From: an uncultured Puniceicoccaceae bacterium
GTDB lineage: Bacteria; Verrucomicrobiota; Verrucomicrobiia; Opitutales; Coraliomargaritaceae
Direction of reading: 5' to 3'
DNA: 64,000 bases
NCBI GenBank assembly: GCA_913044165.1
Contig: CAJWMY010000002.1
Location: forward strand, 20,586 to 84,585
This document shows positions 48,899 through 58,640 of this stretch, one piece after another. Below the pieces are notes generated by a model, which was not told the DNA's origin, did not search any database, and saw only the letters and a list, made by a program, of their open reading frames with translations. The position numbers and the translations under genes are program-made. The first letter of the stretch is position 1, and each line of letters opens with the position of its first letter.

Positions 48899-48915
48899 AG
48901 TATAAAAATTATACT
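48899..48915 (+). repeat. Hairpin abutting the zwf start codon
   Basis: AGTATAA-AAA-TTATACT: 7-base perfect arms and a 3-base loop ending one base before the ATG at 48917. In the mRNA it would occupy the region where a ribosome binding site would be, which is otherwise lacking. Confidence 0.4.
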
Positions 48916-48916
48916 T

Positions 48917-50452
48917 ATGGACGAATCAAGACACCCATTTTTAGAGGGACTAAGTAAGCATCGTGGTGTTCCTCCTACGGTTGCCGTAATATTTGGCGCA
49001 TCAGGAGATTTGACTGCACGCAAATTGCTTCCTGCAATATATAACTTGGGTGTAGATAACTTATTGCCGAATGAATTTCATTTAATTGGGTTTGGCCGGA
49101 AGCCTATTACAGATGAGAGCTTTCGGGATAATATGGAGTCAGCGATTCTTGAACATTCTCGCCGGCGTATAAAAGGAGAGATTTGGCAACGAGTTCGTGC
49201 AAATATGACCTATAATTCTTCGGAGTATCAGGATATCGATGGCTATAAAGCACTCGCTAGAAAAATTGATTTATTAGAGAATAAATTAGGTCGTAAAGTA
49301 CAGAGAATCTTTTATATTTCAACACCACCCTCAGTTTTTGAACAAATCATTGAATCCTTAGGCGAAAGTGGCTTAGCTCAAGCAAATTCCAATTCTCCTC
49401 TGGCTTCTAAGGTGATTATCGAAAAGCCTTTTGGGCGAGATCTTGAAAGTGCAAATAATTTAAATAACTTAATAAATAAAGTATTTCAAGAGTCTCAGGT
49501 TTTTAGGATTGATCATTATTTAGGAAAGGAGACAGTTCAAGATCTATTGGTTCAGAGATTTGCAAATGCTATATTTGAGCCTATTTGGAATAGAGAGTAC
49601 ATTGATTGTGTACAGATTACAGTTGCAGAAAAATTAGGGGTCGGAAATAGAGGTGGCTACTATGATGGAAGTGGCGCTTTAAGAGACATGGTCCAAAATC
49701 ATACGATGCAATTAGTTGCATTAACTGCTATGGAACCTCCTTTATCTTTAGATCCTGAATCAATAAGAGATGAAAAAGTAAAAGTTATTCGCTCGATCCA
49801 ACCTTTAAATTTAATAGGGGATAATAGTGATGTCGTTAGAGCACAATATAAAGAAGGCTTGATAGATGGTGAAAAGGCTAGGGCTTATATTGATGAGGAT
49901 GGTATTCCTAAAGATTCAAATACTGAAACTTATGCTGCCTTACGTCTCATGATTAATAACTGGCGCTGGAAAGGAGTCCCTTTTTATATTCGCTCAGGAA
50001 AGCGTATGGCTCTTAGAACTAGTGAGATTGTTATTCGTTTCAAGAAGCCTCCCGGAATTTTATTTTCAGGTGAAAAACACTTCAATGTTTCTGACAATAC
50101 AATGGTGATCCATATTCAGCCTAACGAAGGAATAACATTAGTTATGAATTCGAAAGTTCCTGGCTTAGAAACTAGAATGCAACCTGTTAAAATGCATTTT
50201 AGTTATGCAACTACTTTTGGCTCTAATACACCAGAAGCCTATGAGCGCTTGATTTTAGATGCAATGATAGGTGATAGTACTTTATTTATAAGGGGGGATG
50301 AGACTGAGGCATCCTGGAAGCTTCTTTCGCCCTTGCTTTCATTTTGGGAAGAGCGAGGTAAAGAAGAATTGAAATCTTATTCAGCAGGTTCTTGGGGTCC
50401 AAGTATAAGCGATAGTCTTCTTGCTCAAAAAATGCATGAGTGGAGAAACTAA
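48917..50452 (+). CDS. zwf: Glucose-6-phosphate 1-dehydrogenase
   Basis: First oxidative pentose phosphate step, making NADPH. AVIFGASGDLTARKLLPAIYN (cofactor fold), EKPFGRDLESAN, FRIDHYLGKETVQDLL (catalytic His/Lys region), and RGGYYDGSGALRDMVQNH. 511 residues. Followed by opcA, its assembly/activation partner, which starts inside or just after the zwf end. Confidence 0.97.
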   Translation: MDESRHPFLEGLSKHRGVPPTVAVIFGASGDLTARKLLPAIYNLGVDNLLPNEFHLIGFGRKPITDESFRDNMESAILEHSRRRIKGEIWQRVRANMTYNSSEYQDIDGYKALARKIDLLENKLGRKVQRIFYISTPPSVFEQIIESLGESGLAQANSNSPLASKVIIEKPFGRDLESANNLNNLINKVFQESQVFRIDHYLGKETVQDLLVQRFANAIFEPIWNREYIDCVQITVAEKLGVGNRGGYYDGSGALRDMVQNHTMQLVALTAMEPPLSLDPESIRDEKVKVIRSIQPLNLIGDNSDVVRAQYKEGLIDGEKARAYIDEDGIPKDSNTETYAALRLMINNWRWKGVPFYIRSGKRMALRTSEIVIRFKKPPGILFSGEKHFNVSDNTMVIHIQPNEGITLVMNSKVPGLETRMQPVKMHFSYATTFGSNTPEAYERLILDAMIGDSTLFIRGDETEASWKLLSPLLSFWEERGKEELKSYSAGSWGPSISDSLLAQKMHEWRN

Positions 50453-51419
50453 ATTTGTGACTGAATTAATAGATTTTATGCCTGGGATTAATATGCCGGT
50501 TGGGTCAGTTTCTGGTCATATTTCAAAAATGTGGGAGGATAGTGGCGAAAATCCCTTGTCTGAATTTCGTGCCTCTCAAATGAATTTAGTTTTGCATTTC
50601 GGGAGAGAGGTAAGACCAAAGGAAGCAAGGGGGCGATTCGAAATAGCAGTTCGATTTGCCCAAAGGTATCCCAGTCGCATAATTGTTTTGTGCCCTTATT
50701 CACAACAGATTGAAGGGATGCGCGCTAAGTTATTTAGCCAATGTTACATAGGGGAAACGCATCGGGAAATGTGCTGTTGCGAAGCACTTTTATTAGCCTA
50801 TAGTAGTGAAGATAATGGGTTTTTATTCAATCAAGTTTCTGTCTGGCTAGAATCTGACTTACCTACTTATCATTGGTTTTCAGAAGTCCGTGCTGAGCGA
50901 GTCATTAAATATTTTGACAATTTATTAAAGCGAGTGGATCGAATCGTATATGATAGTAACATAGAGTTACTAGATTTTTCGACACTTGATTGGCCTATGC
51001 CCCATAAAGTAGTGGATTTAGCTAAAGCTCGATTGTTGCCGATAAGGCAAGCAATAGGGCAATACCTTAGTAGCTATTCTATAAAGGCACTTACCCATCA
51101 ATTGTCTTCAATTGATGTTTTTTATGTGGAAAAGAGAAAAGGCGAAGCTCATCATCTCATTGATTGGTTGAATTTGAGTTTGAAACGCAAGCCCGTGGGG
51201 AAAATAAAACTTCGTAAAACCGTATTAGATATAAAAGCCAAAGAACAGTTTGGGTTTTTAATACAATATAGCGATGGAAGGTTTATAAAATGGTCACAAA
51301 ATTTAGGGATTCCTATTACCGAGTTGACACATAGCTTATCTGGACAAGTTGAAAAATTGCCTATGCAAATAAAACCCATGTCTCCAGAGCAAGAGCTCTC
51401 AGAAGCATTTTATTTTTGA
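50436..51419 (+). CDS. opcA: Glucose-6-phosphate dehydrogenase assembly protein OpcA
   Basis: OpcA promotes oligomerisation and redox control of Zwf in cyanobacteria and actinobacteria. Matching blocks here are YPSRIIVLCPYSQ, CCCEALLLAY, VSVWLESDLPTYHWF and RVDRIVYDSN. About 327 residues. The track start 50421 is TTG. The ATG at 50436 overlaps zwf by 17 bases; a GTG at 50457, just after the zwf stop and 11 bases past a GGAG, is also possible. Position after zwf supports the call. Confidence 0.82.
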   Translation: MSGETKFVTELIDFMPGINMPVGSVSGHISKMWEDSGENPLSEFRASQMNLVLHFGREVRPKEARGRFEIAVRFAQRYPSRIIVLCPYSQQIEGMRAKLFSQCYIGETHREMCCCEALLLAYSSEDNGFLFNQVSVWLESDLPTYHWFSEVRAERVIKYFDNLLKRVDRIVYDSNIELLDFSTLDWPMPHKVVDLAKARLLPIRQAIGQYLSSYSIKALTHQLSSIDVFYVEKRKGEAHHLIDWLNLSLKRKPVGKIKLRKTVLDIKAKEQFGFLIQYSDGRFIKWSQNLGIPITELTHSLSGQVEKLPMQIKPMSPEQELSEAFYF

Positions 51420-51420
51420 T

Positions 51421-51936
51421 CTAGAACAAGTTAAGTTCTCTCAGTGCAGAAATTGCTTCTTCGCCTTGTTTGGATGTTGCGCCCTTAGTATCTTTCCAAA
51501 TAAGCAATCCGTTATTAAATAAGTACGCTTGCCGGCTCCAGCGACTCTTTCCAAAGGCTTTTGCAATTTCAGCCTTACGATCGGAGATAAGGCAATACGG
51601 CAATGCATATTTTTTCTTAAAAGAATTTTGGGATTTTGGAGTGTCAGACGATATGCCAAAAACCTGAACTCCTTTAATTTGAAGAATACTAAAAGCATCT
51701 CTGACACTACATGCTTGTTGGGTGCAACCAGGAGTATCTGCTTTAGGATAAAAAAAGATCAAACTTAAACCTTTAGATAATTGGTCTTTTAGGTTTATAG
51801 TAGAACCATTGTGGTCGAGTGCGGTTATAGCTGGTATTTCAGAACCTATTTTTAGCGATTGTGCTTCTAAGGAGGAGAACATAATTATTGATATTAAAAG
51901 AAATGCGTACATGAGTTTCAAAATCATAAATCGCAT
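51421..51936 (-). CDS. Exported peroxiredoxin, Bcp/PrxQ type
   Basis: Thiol peroxidase reducing hydroperoxides. The active site is FFYPKADTPGCTQQACSVRD, with peroxidatic Cys and a second Cys five residues later, as in atypical 2-Cys Bcp. 171 residues; the first 25 (MILKLMYAFLLISIIMFSSLEAQ) form a signal peptide, so unlike E. coli Bcp it is probably periplasmic. It ends one base from the convergent opcA stop. Confidence 0.9.
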   Translation of the reverse strand: MRFMILKLMYAFLLISIIMFSSLEAQSLKIGSEIPAITALDHNGSTINLKDQLSKGLSLIFFYPKADTPGCTQQACSVRDAFSILQIKGVQVFGISSDTPKSQNSFKKKYALPYCLISDRKAEIAKAFGKSRWSRQAYLFNNGLLIWKDTKGATSKQGEEAISALRELNLF

Positions 51937-51961
51937 TAGAATTAGTCTACTTACAAATTAT

Positions 51962-53389
51962 TTATAGTGTTCTTATTTGGGTTGTATCTATTAATTCATC
52001 CCCAGCGTACATTTTAGTCACAACTACGATAGGGTCGCCTTTAGTAGACCAACCTTTTTCTATAAGAGTATTAAATGCTTTTTGGATTGTTGCTTCATGG
52101 TCGCTCACAAAGTCCATGTAAAATGGTTCAATGCCACGAAGTAGTAATAATTGTCTAAACAAAGTATCTTGATCTGTAAATGCATAGATTGGAATTTGAG
52201 GTCTTAGCGAAGACAATTTTAAAGGAAATAATCCTTTCCGGGTGAAGACAACAATCGCTGCATCCAATTCAACGGCAAGTTGAGCCGCAGAGCGAAGCAT
52301 CTTTGACTTCGGCAGGCGTAATCGAATATCTGTTCTTAGTTTGGCGTGATGAGAGCTCTCTTCGGATTCAATATGAGAAGCAATTCGATTCATCGTGTGA
52401 ACGCATTCTACTGGATACTTGCCAATTGTTGTTTCCCCTGATAACATAATGCAGTCGGCTTGTTCTCTTACAGCGTTAGCAATGTCACTAATTTCAGCGC
52501 GAGTAGGCATCGGAGAATCGATCATAGACTCTAGCATTTGAGTAGCGACGATAACAGGTTTAGTTTCATTGATCGAAATTTTGATTGCCTTTGATTGAAT
52601 AGAAGGTAGCTCTTCGAAAGAGCACTCTACTCCAAGATCTCCTCGAGCAACCATTAAGCCATCGGCTGCTTTAATAATTCCCCCTAAATTAGTAATTGCC
52701 TGCTGGTCTTCGATTTTTGCTATCACTTTTGCTTCCGAGCCTTTACTTTCTAAATAGCTTTGTAGCATATGAATATCCTTGGGCTCGCGTACAAAGGATA
52801 AAGCAAAGAAATCTATATTAAGTAAAACTCCAACATCAACATCACCTTGGTCTTTTTTAGTTAATGAAGGAAGTTTAACTCGAACGCCTGGTAAATTAAT
52901 ATGTCTTCTATTTCCAAGTGGACCAGGGATCATAACCTTACATTTAACATTTGTTCCATCAATACTTAGAACTTCTAAGCGTATTAATCCACTATCAACT
53001 AGAACAGTATTACCGACAGCAATATCTCTATAAAAATCTGGATAATTAACATCTACTCGACGATACCCGTCCGACGTTGAATTACCGATTCCTTCTCCGT
53101 AGGTAAAATAGAAGATTTCATTTTTTTCTAGGTTGTAAGTCTCTGGGACATCACCTGTACGTACTTCAGGCCCCTTAATGTCCATCATTATTGCAATATG
53201 TCTGTTGACGGAATTGCATACATTTCGAACTTTTTCGACAATAGATGCAGTCCATTCATGGTTGGCATGCGCCATATTGATTCTGCAAATATCAACGCCC
53301 TCATTAATGAGGGCTTTTAAGATTTCATTAGACTCGGTAGCTGGACCAATTGTAAAAATTATTTTGGTCTTTTGTGTCTTTTTATTCAT
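51962..53389 (-). CDS. pyk: Pyruvate kinase
   Basis: Last glycolytic step. [59 protein letters not shown] and [17 protein letters not shown] are clear. 475 residues. The usual RLNFSH motif reads [12 protein letters not shown], replacing the potassium-ligand Ser with Ala, and the LDTKGPE Thr is Ile. The C-terminal regulatory domain is retained ([17 protein letters not shown]). Confidence 0.95.
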   Translation of the reverse strand: MNKKTQKTKIIFTIGPATESNEILKALINEGVDICRINMAHANHEWTASIVEKVRNVCNSVNRHIAIMMDIKGPEVRTGDVPETYNLEKNEIFYFTYGEGIGNSTSDGYRRVDVNYPDFYRDIAVGNTVLVDSGLIRLEVLSIDGTNVKCKVMIPGPLGNRRHINLPGVRVKLPSLTKKDQGDVDVGVLLNIDFFALSFVREPKDIHMLQSYLESKGSEAKVIAKIEDQQAITNLGGIIKAADGLMVARGDLGVECSFEELPSIQSKAIKISINETKPVIVATQMLESMIDSPMPTRAEISDIANAVREQADCIMLSGETTIGKYPVECVHTMNRIASHIESEESSHHAKLRTDIRLRLPKSKMLRSAAQLAVELDAAIVVFTRKGLFPLKLSSLRPQIPIYAFTDQDTLFRQLLLLRGIEPFYMDFVSDHEATIQKAFNTLIEKGWSTKGDPIVVVTKMYAGDELIDTTQIRTL

Positions 53390-53409
53390 AATTTAAACCT
53401 TTTAAGTAA

Positions 53410-54219
53410 TTAAAAATTTTTCGTAGCTAATACGAATTCTTGATGTGGGTCAATCACCACTATTTTTAATCCAGAGTACTTTTTTTTAAGTAGCTCGCTA
53501 TTTTTTGAAACAAGTTTTACGCAATTACAATCTTTGCTGAGGTGGGCGAGATAAATGGTTTTTATAGATGATTCTCCTAAAATAGAATTAAGAAATAAAT
53601 AGGTCGCCTCATTCGACAGATGTCCATGTCTACCCTTTATTCTTTGCTTAACAGACCAAGGACGTTTTAGATCTTGGTCGAGAAGATTTGGGTCAAAATT
53701 AGATTCTATGACCAGTGTATGAACTTTTTGGATTTGCTCTTTAACGTGTTCTGGAATGTAGCCTAAGTCAGTGACCCATGCAAGGCTATCTGGTCTTGAA
53801 AATAAATCTTCAGGATTGCCCCAATAAAAATTAAAACCAACGGGATCATAGGCATCATGAGGAAGGCTGTAAGAACGAATAGTTAAGTCTTTAAATTTAA
53901 AATCCGTTCCGGTTTGGAATAATTTCCAGTTCACTGGCTTATTGAGTTTCGATCGGATTGCATCGGCTGTATCCTTATTTGCATATATAGGTATGGAACT
54001 TCTTCGGCTAATGCCTCGAATACCAACTGAATGATCATTGTGTTCATGAGTTAGGAATACAGCATCCAAGCTTTCAATAGATTCACCAATTTCATGCAGT
54101 CGCTCATTAATTTGTTTCCCAGAAAATCCGGCATCGATTAATATTTTAGTAGTTCCAGTATTAAGAAATGCAGCATTCCCGTTGCTGCTAGAGCCTAATA
54201 TTACAAAATTTTGTTCCAT
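53410..54219 (-). CDS. Metallo-beta-lactamase-fold hydrolase, YycJ/WalJ-like
   Basis: [16 protein letters not shown] at the start and the metal site [12 protein letters not shown] (HxHxDH), then a downstream His in SLPHDA and [12 protein letters not shown]. About 269 residues. YycJ-like proteins are proposed 5'-exonucleases or wall-linked hydrolases; the substrate here is unknown. The track start at 54255 is TTG, while the ATG at 54219 (MEQNFVILG) matches the family. Downstream of pyk's promoter side and divergent from folE2. Confidence 0.85.
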   Translation of the reverse strand: MEQNFVILGSSSNGNAAFLNTGTTKILIDAGFSGKQINERLHEIGESIESLDAVFLTHEHNDHSVGIRGISRRSSIPIYANKDTADAIRSKLNKPVNWKLFQTGTDFKFKDLTIRSYSLPHDAYDPVGFNFYWGNPEDLFSRPDSLAWVTDLGYIPEHVKEQIQKVHTLVIESNFDPNLLDQDLKRPWSVKQRIKGRHGHLSNEATYLFLNSILGESSIKTIYLAHLSKDCNCVKLVSKNSELLKKKYSGLKIVVIDPHQEFVLATKNF

Positions 54220-54354
54220 ATCATAATATACTAATTTGATTTTTTGCTTGAGCAAAGCATTTTTCTAATCGTTCTAGTAAATTTTAGTTTTTAATGTGAT
54301 TTCTTGCTAAAAACAAGATTGTAAGCTAATTTTAATTTTATCAGTTTTCTATTA

Positions 54355-55338
54355 ATGAGTAATTCAAATAAAGATTGTTCGGAAAATTTATCAGGACAGA
54401 ATAAAAACATGTCGCTTTCGCACAAGTACGACACTAATTTTGTTGTTACGGATGCTTATCGAAAATCTTTGCCTGATATGCAAAATGCTAGCGCAGATCA
54501 TATTATTGGATCTAATGTCCCTATACTTAAAGTTGGAATTTCTAATTTTAAATTACCCCTAAAATTTATAAAGATAAATTCTGATACGGTTATTTTAGAA
54601 ACTTCAATCACGGGGACAGTTTCGTTGGAAGCAGATCAAAAAGGGATTAATATGTCTCGAATCATGCGTGTCTTCTATACCTTTAAAGATCGAGTTTTTA
54701 CTTTGGATTTATTGAAGGAAGTTTTGATGGATTACAAGAAAAAGCTAAATACATACCGTGCTGAGATTCGCTTAGACTTTAATTATCCAATTCCACAAAA
54801 TAGCTTGAGAAGCGATATATCAGGTTGGCAGTATTATAAAGTTTCTTACGAGGGTATTTTAGATGAGAAAAATATTTTTCATAAGAGAATGCACTTTGAT
54901 TTTATTTATTCTTCAGCTTGCCCTTGCTCTTCGGACCTTGCTGAGCATGCTAGAGAAGAGCGAGGTGTTTATTCCATTCCCCATTCCCAAAGAAGTACCG
55001 CTCGTATTAGCGTAGAGCTAAATCCTAACAAGCATATTTTCATAGAGGATATTCAATTAATTGCACTTAAAGCCCTTAAGACAGAAACGCAAGTTATGGT
55101 AAAGCGAGAAGATGAGCAGGCATTTGCGGAATTAAATGGAGCTTATCCTAAGTTTGTCGAAGATGCGGCTCGATTACTTTTTGCCCAATTAAATGAAGAC
55201 TCTCGTATTAAGGATTTCCAATTAGTATGCGCGCATCTTGAATCATTGCATTCCCATGATGCTATAGCTGTCATACATAAAGGGATTCCCGGAGGATTTG
55301 CAGGGCACATCGATGATTTTGGAGCATTAGTTCGATAA
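54355..55338 (+). CDS. folE2: GTP cyclohydrolase I type B (FolE2)
   Basis: First step of folate/pterin synthesis, converting GTP to dihydroneopterin triphosphate with a metal-promiscuous enzyme that does not need the zinc site of FolE. Family blocks are [10 protein letters not shown], the Cys-rich [12 protein letters not shown] with the active-site Cys, and [13 protein letters not shown]. 327 residues, with about 20 additional N-terminal residues. No clear Zur box is seen in the 135-base gap upstream. Confidence 0.93.
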   Translation: MSNSNKDCSENLSGQNKNMSLSHKYDTNFVVTDAYRKSLPDMQNASADHIIGSNVPILKVGISNFKLPLKFIKINSDTVILETSITGTVSLEADQKGINMSRIMRVFYTFKDRVFTLDLLKEVLMDYKKKLNTYRAEIRLDFNYPIPQNSLRSDISGWQYYKVSYEGILDEKNIFHKRMHFDFIYSSACPCSSDLAEHAREERGVYSIPHSQRSTARISVELNPNKHIFIEDIQLIALKALKTETQVMVKREDEQAFAELNGAYPKFVEDAARLLFAQLNEDSRIKDFQLVCAHLESLHSHDAIAVIHKGIPGGFAGHIDDFGALVR

Positions 55339-55402
55339 TTATATAATTCGTGTTAAGAATTTTCGCAGTACTTGTAAATTCACTTACTCCAATTCATCCC
55401 AG

Positions 55403-55948
55403 GTGAAAAAATATAATAGCTTTTCCGGATTAAAATCACTGAAAGTTGAATTCCTTGATGTAGTTGATGTGTTTGACCATGTTCTAGGAATTGCCCCTAG
55501 GCCATTTATACATCGCAATAAATTATTACACCGAGCGGTTCATGTCTTTGTTTTTAATAAAGACGGAGAGTTGTTCTTGCAAAAACGCTCACTAAATAAA
55601 GATTCAGCTCCAGGCAAGTGGGTTAGTTCGTGTTCAGGCCATGTCGATTCTGGAGAATATTATTTTGATGCTGCAAAACGAGAATTAGCAGAGGAAATAG
55701 GCCTTTATAGCCATGAAGGGCTCAGATTATTAAGCATTGAGCAACCCAGGCCAGAAACTGGATATGAGCATGTTCATTTATTTTCTTGCCAATCTGAAGG
55801 ACCTTTCAGGTTGAATGTTTTAGAAATTAAGGAGGGGATGTGGATTTCCCGTGAAAAACTTGCTCTTTGGATTGAAAAGAAACAGCAAGACTTTTCTTGG
55901 TCTTTTATTTTCCTTTGGGCACAATATCTTGCGATTAATCATCTTTAG
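55403..55948 (+). CDS. Nudix hydrolase, isopentenyl-diphosphate isomerase-like
   Basis: The Nudix box is complete: GHVDSGEYYFDAAKRELAEEIGL. Around it, HRAVHVFVFNKDGELFLQKRS, APGKWVSSCSGHVDSGE and ETGYEHVHLFSC resemble type 1 IPP isomerase and YfcD-like Nudix proteins, which share this scaffold. 181 residues with a GTG start. IPP isomerase is possible but not certain, as the Cys/Glu pair cannot be checked structurally here. Confidence 0.75.
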   Translation: MKKYNSFSGLKSLKVEFLDVVDVFDHVLGIAPRPFIHRNKLLHRAVHVFVFNKDGELFLQKRSLNKDSAPGKWVSSCSGHVDSGEYYFDAAKRELAEEIGLYSHEGLRLLSIEQPRPETGYEHVHLFSCQSEGPFRLNVLEIKEGMWISREKLALWIEKKQQDFSWSFIFLWAQYLAINHL

Positions 55949-55972
55949 TTAGCTTTAGAAACTTGCTTTTAC

Positions 55973-55991
55973 CAAAGAGCTTTGTTTTTTT
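55973..55991 (+). terminator. Candidate intrinsic terminator after the Nudix gene
   Basis: CAAAG-AG-CTTTG followed by T7 lies 25 bases after the Nudix stop and 20 bases before the NtrC-type regulator start. The stem is only 4-5 pairs, so it would be weak. Confidence 0.3.
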
Positions 55992-56010
55992 GCTTGGACT
56001 ATCATAAACA

Positions 56011-57450
56011 GTGAGTAACAAATTAAAAATATTAATTGTCGATGACGAGGATGCGTTGCGCTATTCTCTTAAGCGTGCACTTAGGGGTCATGCGCTGATT
56101 ATTCATGAAGCAGAAAGCGGAGAATCTGCTTTAAAAATAGCTAAGATGGAAATGCCGCATATTATTCTTTTGGATAATCGGATGGGTGGCATGAGTGGAA
56201 TAGAGGCGTTGCAACATCTCAGGGGTATTTGCCCGGAAGCTAAAGTCATTATTATGACTGCATTTACGACAACACAGACGACGATTGAAGCAATGAAATT
56301 TGGAGCTTTTGATTATATCATGAAACCATTTGATTTGTCTAAAATATTGGGCTTGGTCGATGCCGCTATTGATGTTGTTTTAGAGACAAACAAAGACGCG
56401 ACTAAAAGTGGCGCAAAAGAAGATGGAACGATTATTGAAGAAGATTTGAAAGTTGGCATTATCGGTAATGCTAGCGCAATGCAAGACGTCTACAAAATGA
56501 TTGGTCAAGTATCATCAAGTAATGTTACAGTTTTAGTTACTGGGGAAAGTGGAACGGGAAAAGAACTTATTGCCCGGGCAATTCATTCAAATAGTTTAAG
56601 AACGAATCAAAGTTTTATAGCAGTAAATTGCTCGGCAATTCCAGAGAATCTTATTGAAAGTGAATTATTTGGTCATGAAAAAGGATCTTTTACGGGAGCA
56701 AGTCAGCAAAGGATGGGATATTTTGAGCAATGCAATAGAGGAACAATATTCCTTGATGAAATCGGAGATATGCCGTTACCGGCACAAACAAAAATATTGA
56801 GAGCTCTACAAGAAGGAGAAATTCAAAGAGTAGGTGGAAGCCAAACTATAAAAATTGATGTACGTATCATAGCAGCTACGAACAAATCAATTGAGTCGAT
56901 GGTCAAAGAAAATGCTTTTAGGGAAGATTTGTATTATAGGTTGAACGTAGTCCGGATACAAATGCCAGCTTTGAGGCAAAGATCAGAAGATATTCCGTTA
57001 TTAATAAATTTTATTTTAAATAATCTCTCCAAAAACAATCATTTGGTCGCAAGTTCAATTAGCAAAGAGGCGCTTGGCATTTTATCAGAATACAGTTGGC
57101 CAGGGAATGTTAGAGAATTAGAGAATATTATTCATAGAAGTGCAGTTCTTGCCCAAGGGAAGGCAATTCTCTTGAAAGATTTGCCAGAGGAGTTAATCCT
57201 ATTTGCAGATAGCCTAAAAGAGGCTACATCAGAAAAAAGAAGCTCTCGTGGTCTAAATAGCAATCCCTATGAGGTATTATATCAAATGCTTATAGAATCA
57301 GGAGAAAATAAGGATATCTTAAAAAAGATCGAAATAGAAATGATCCAATTAGCCTTAAAAGATAACGATGGAGTCCATTCAAAGGCAGCAAAAGTTTTAG
57401 GCTTAACCCCATCTACTCTTAAGAAAAGAATTCTTGAAACTGATACTTAA
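56011..57450 (+). CDS. NtrC-family sigma-54-dependent response regulator
   Basis: Receiver domain (residues 1-120: [17 protein letters not shown], phospho-acceptor Asp in [10 protein letters not shown], Lys in [10 protein letters not shown]), AAA+ domain (Walker [17 protein letters not shown], Walker [12 protein letters not shown]) and a C-terminal Fis-type helix-turn-helix ([16 protein letters not shown]). The sigma-54 contact loop is GSFTGA instead of the usual GAFTGA. 479 residues with a GTG start. No sensor kinase is adjacent, so its input is unknown. Targets are expected to have -24/-12 promoters. Confidence 0.93.
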   Translation: MSNKLKILIVDDEDALRYSLKRALRGHALIIHEAESGESALKIAKMEMPHIILLDNRMGGMSGIEALQHLRGICPEAKVIIMTAFTTTQTTIEAMKFGAFDYIMKPFDLSKILGLVDAAIDVVLETNKDATKSGAKEDGTIIEEDLKVGIIGNASAMQDVYKMIGQVSSSNVTVLVTGESGTGKELIARAIHSNSLRTNQSFIAVNCSAIPENLIESELFGHEKGSFTGASQQRMGYFEQCNRGTIFLDEIGDMPLPAQTKILRALQEGEIQRVGGSQTIKIDVRIIAATNKSIESMVKENAFREDLYYRLNVVRIQMPALRQRSEDIPLLINFILNNLSKNNHLVASSISKEALGILSEYSWPGNVRELENIIHRSAVLAQGKAILLKDLPEELILFADSLKEATSEKRSSRGLNSNPYEVLYQMLIESGENKDILKKIEIEMIQLALKDNDGVHSKAAKVLGLTPSTLKKRILETDT

Positions 57451-57494
57451 TTCTCAAATAATCAGTAAGTATAAAATAAGGCTAAGTAAATCAA

Positions 57495-58196
57495 CTAATT
57501 TAGAATAGAGCTATTAAATAGGTAAATATACTCGGCTGCTGTGTTTATTTGTGATCCCCTCGCGCTTACTTTGATCAGAGAACTAAAAGGCCGATTCTGC
57601 TTAATAGGTTCTATAGTTAACAAATATTCGCCGGTGGCTTCGTTTTGAGTCTTTAAAGTTAAGTCATAAAGTGAGGAATTGTATTCTAGTCCTGTAAGGG
57701 AATCGAGGAAAAGCGGATTCAAATTTATATTTACGGTAAATTTTTCATTAATATTTTCTTGTCCCCAAGTTATTGAGTTCGGAACTAAGTTAATGAGTTT
57801 TGGAATTGTAACTATAAAGTGAAGAGTCGCGATAGAGGAATCATTGCCTTTTATAAAGACTTTAATTTTATTGTGGTGGATCCCTGGCGATTTTTTTTCA
57901 GCTAAAAAGAGTACTTCAATTATTCCAGTTTCTCCAGGTGCAACAATTCGATTCTTTATTGTAGTTTTTATGGCATTAGATGCAGAATAGGCTTCATTGA
58001 TTCTTAATGGGATTCTTCCAGTATTAGTAAATACATAGACCCCCTTAGAAGAATCCTCGTTTGGATGGAGTAACTTATTAATTTCTGTCTCATTCCATAA
58101 GATGTATTGCCCTTGTTCACTCTTTAGGGTAGACCCTATGGTAATTATTATAAATAAATAAGGCGTAATTTTTTTTAATATTTTAAAACTATGCAT
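57495..58196 (-). CDS. DUF1573-type exported protein
   Basis: About 233 residues. Signal-like N-terminus (MHSFKILKKITPYLFIIITIG) then a beta-sandwich reading YVFTNTGRIPLRINEAYSASNA and VAPGETGIIEVLFLAEKKSPGIHHNKIKVFIKG, typical of DUF1573, but without the CGC often seen after the first strand. A second domain of similar size follows. Function unknown. The ATG at 58196 is favoured over the track start at 58211 because it fits the signal peptide; only one base separates it from the yjbQ ATG. Confidence 0.72.
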   Translation of the reverse strand: MHSFKILKKITPYLFIIITIGSTLKSEQGQYILWNETEINKLLHPNEDSSKGVYVFTNTGRIPLRINEAYSASNAIKTTIKNRIVAPGETGIIEVLFLAEKKSPGIHHNKIKVFIKGNDSSIATLHFIVTIPKLINLVPNSITWGQENINEKFTVNINLNPLFLDSLTGLEYNSSLYDLTLKTQNEATGEYLLTIEPIKQNRPFSSLIKVSARGSQINTAAEYIYLFNSSILN

Positions 58197-58197
58197 T

Positions 58198-58626
58198 ATG
58201 AAAATTTTCAAAAAAGCTATATTTGTTAAATCTAAGCCATATTTATTAAACGAAATTACAGATCTGGTAAAATCAATTTTAAATCAAAGCCAAATTAAGG
58301 ATGGTTTATTGAACATTTTTTGTCAGCACACAAGTTGTAGCTTGGTTATGATGGAGAATGCAGATCCTTCAGCATCTAGAGATTTAGAGGCTTTTATTAA
58401 AAGGCTTGTACCAGAAAATGATCCTGATTTTACTCATATTTATGAAGGTCCGGATGATATGCCAAGTCATATTAAGATGGCATTAACTAGATCGGCAGAG
58501 ACTATACCAATTCATAATGGGTTGCTTGCACTTGGGACATGGCAAGGCATTTTCCTTTGGGAGCATCGGGCGATTTCGCATCAGCGCAAGATAATGATTT
58601 CTGTATTAGGCACTTCCGACGAGTGA
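58198..58626 (+). CDS. YjbQ family protein (UPF0047)
   Basis: 142-residue single-domain protein; YjbQ proteins have weak thiamine-phosphate synthase activity and are otherwise uncharacterised. Motifs: FCQHTSCSLVMMENADPSA, DDMPSHIKMALTRSAETIPIHNG, GTWQGIFLWEHR. The DxPxHxK and GTWQ-x-x-F-x-E blocks are family hallmarks. ATG at 58198, back to back with the DUF1573 gene. Confidence 0.9.
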   Translation: MKIFKKAIFVKSKPYLLNEITDLVKSILNQSQIKDGLLNIFCQHTSCSLVMMENADPSASRDLEAFIKRLVPENDPDFTHIYEGPDDMPSHIKMALTRSAETIPIHNGLLALGTWQGIFLWEHRAISHQRKIMISVLGTSDE

Positions 58627-58640
58627 AATTTTACTTAGCC

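Noticed and set aside
54251-54345. Hairpins TGCTT-GAGCA-AAGCA and TCTTG-CTAAAAA-CAAGA upstream of folE2 as a riboswitch or Zur site
   Set aside because: Stems of 5 bases in AT-rich sequence, no match to a known riboswitch fold or Zur box that I can recognise.
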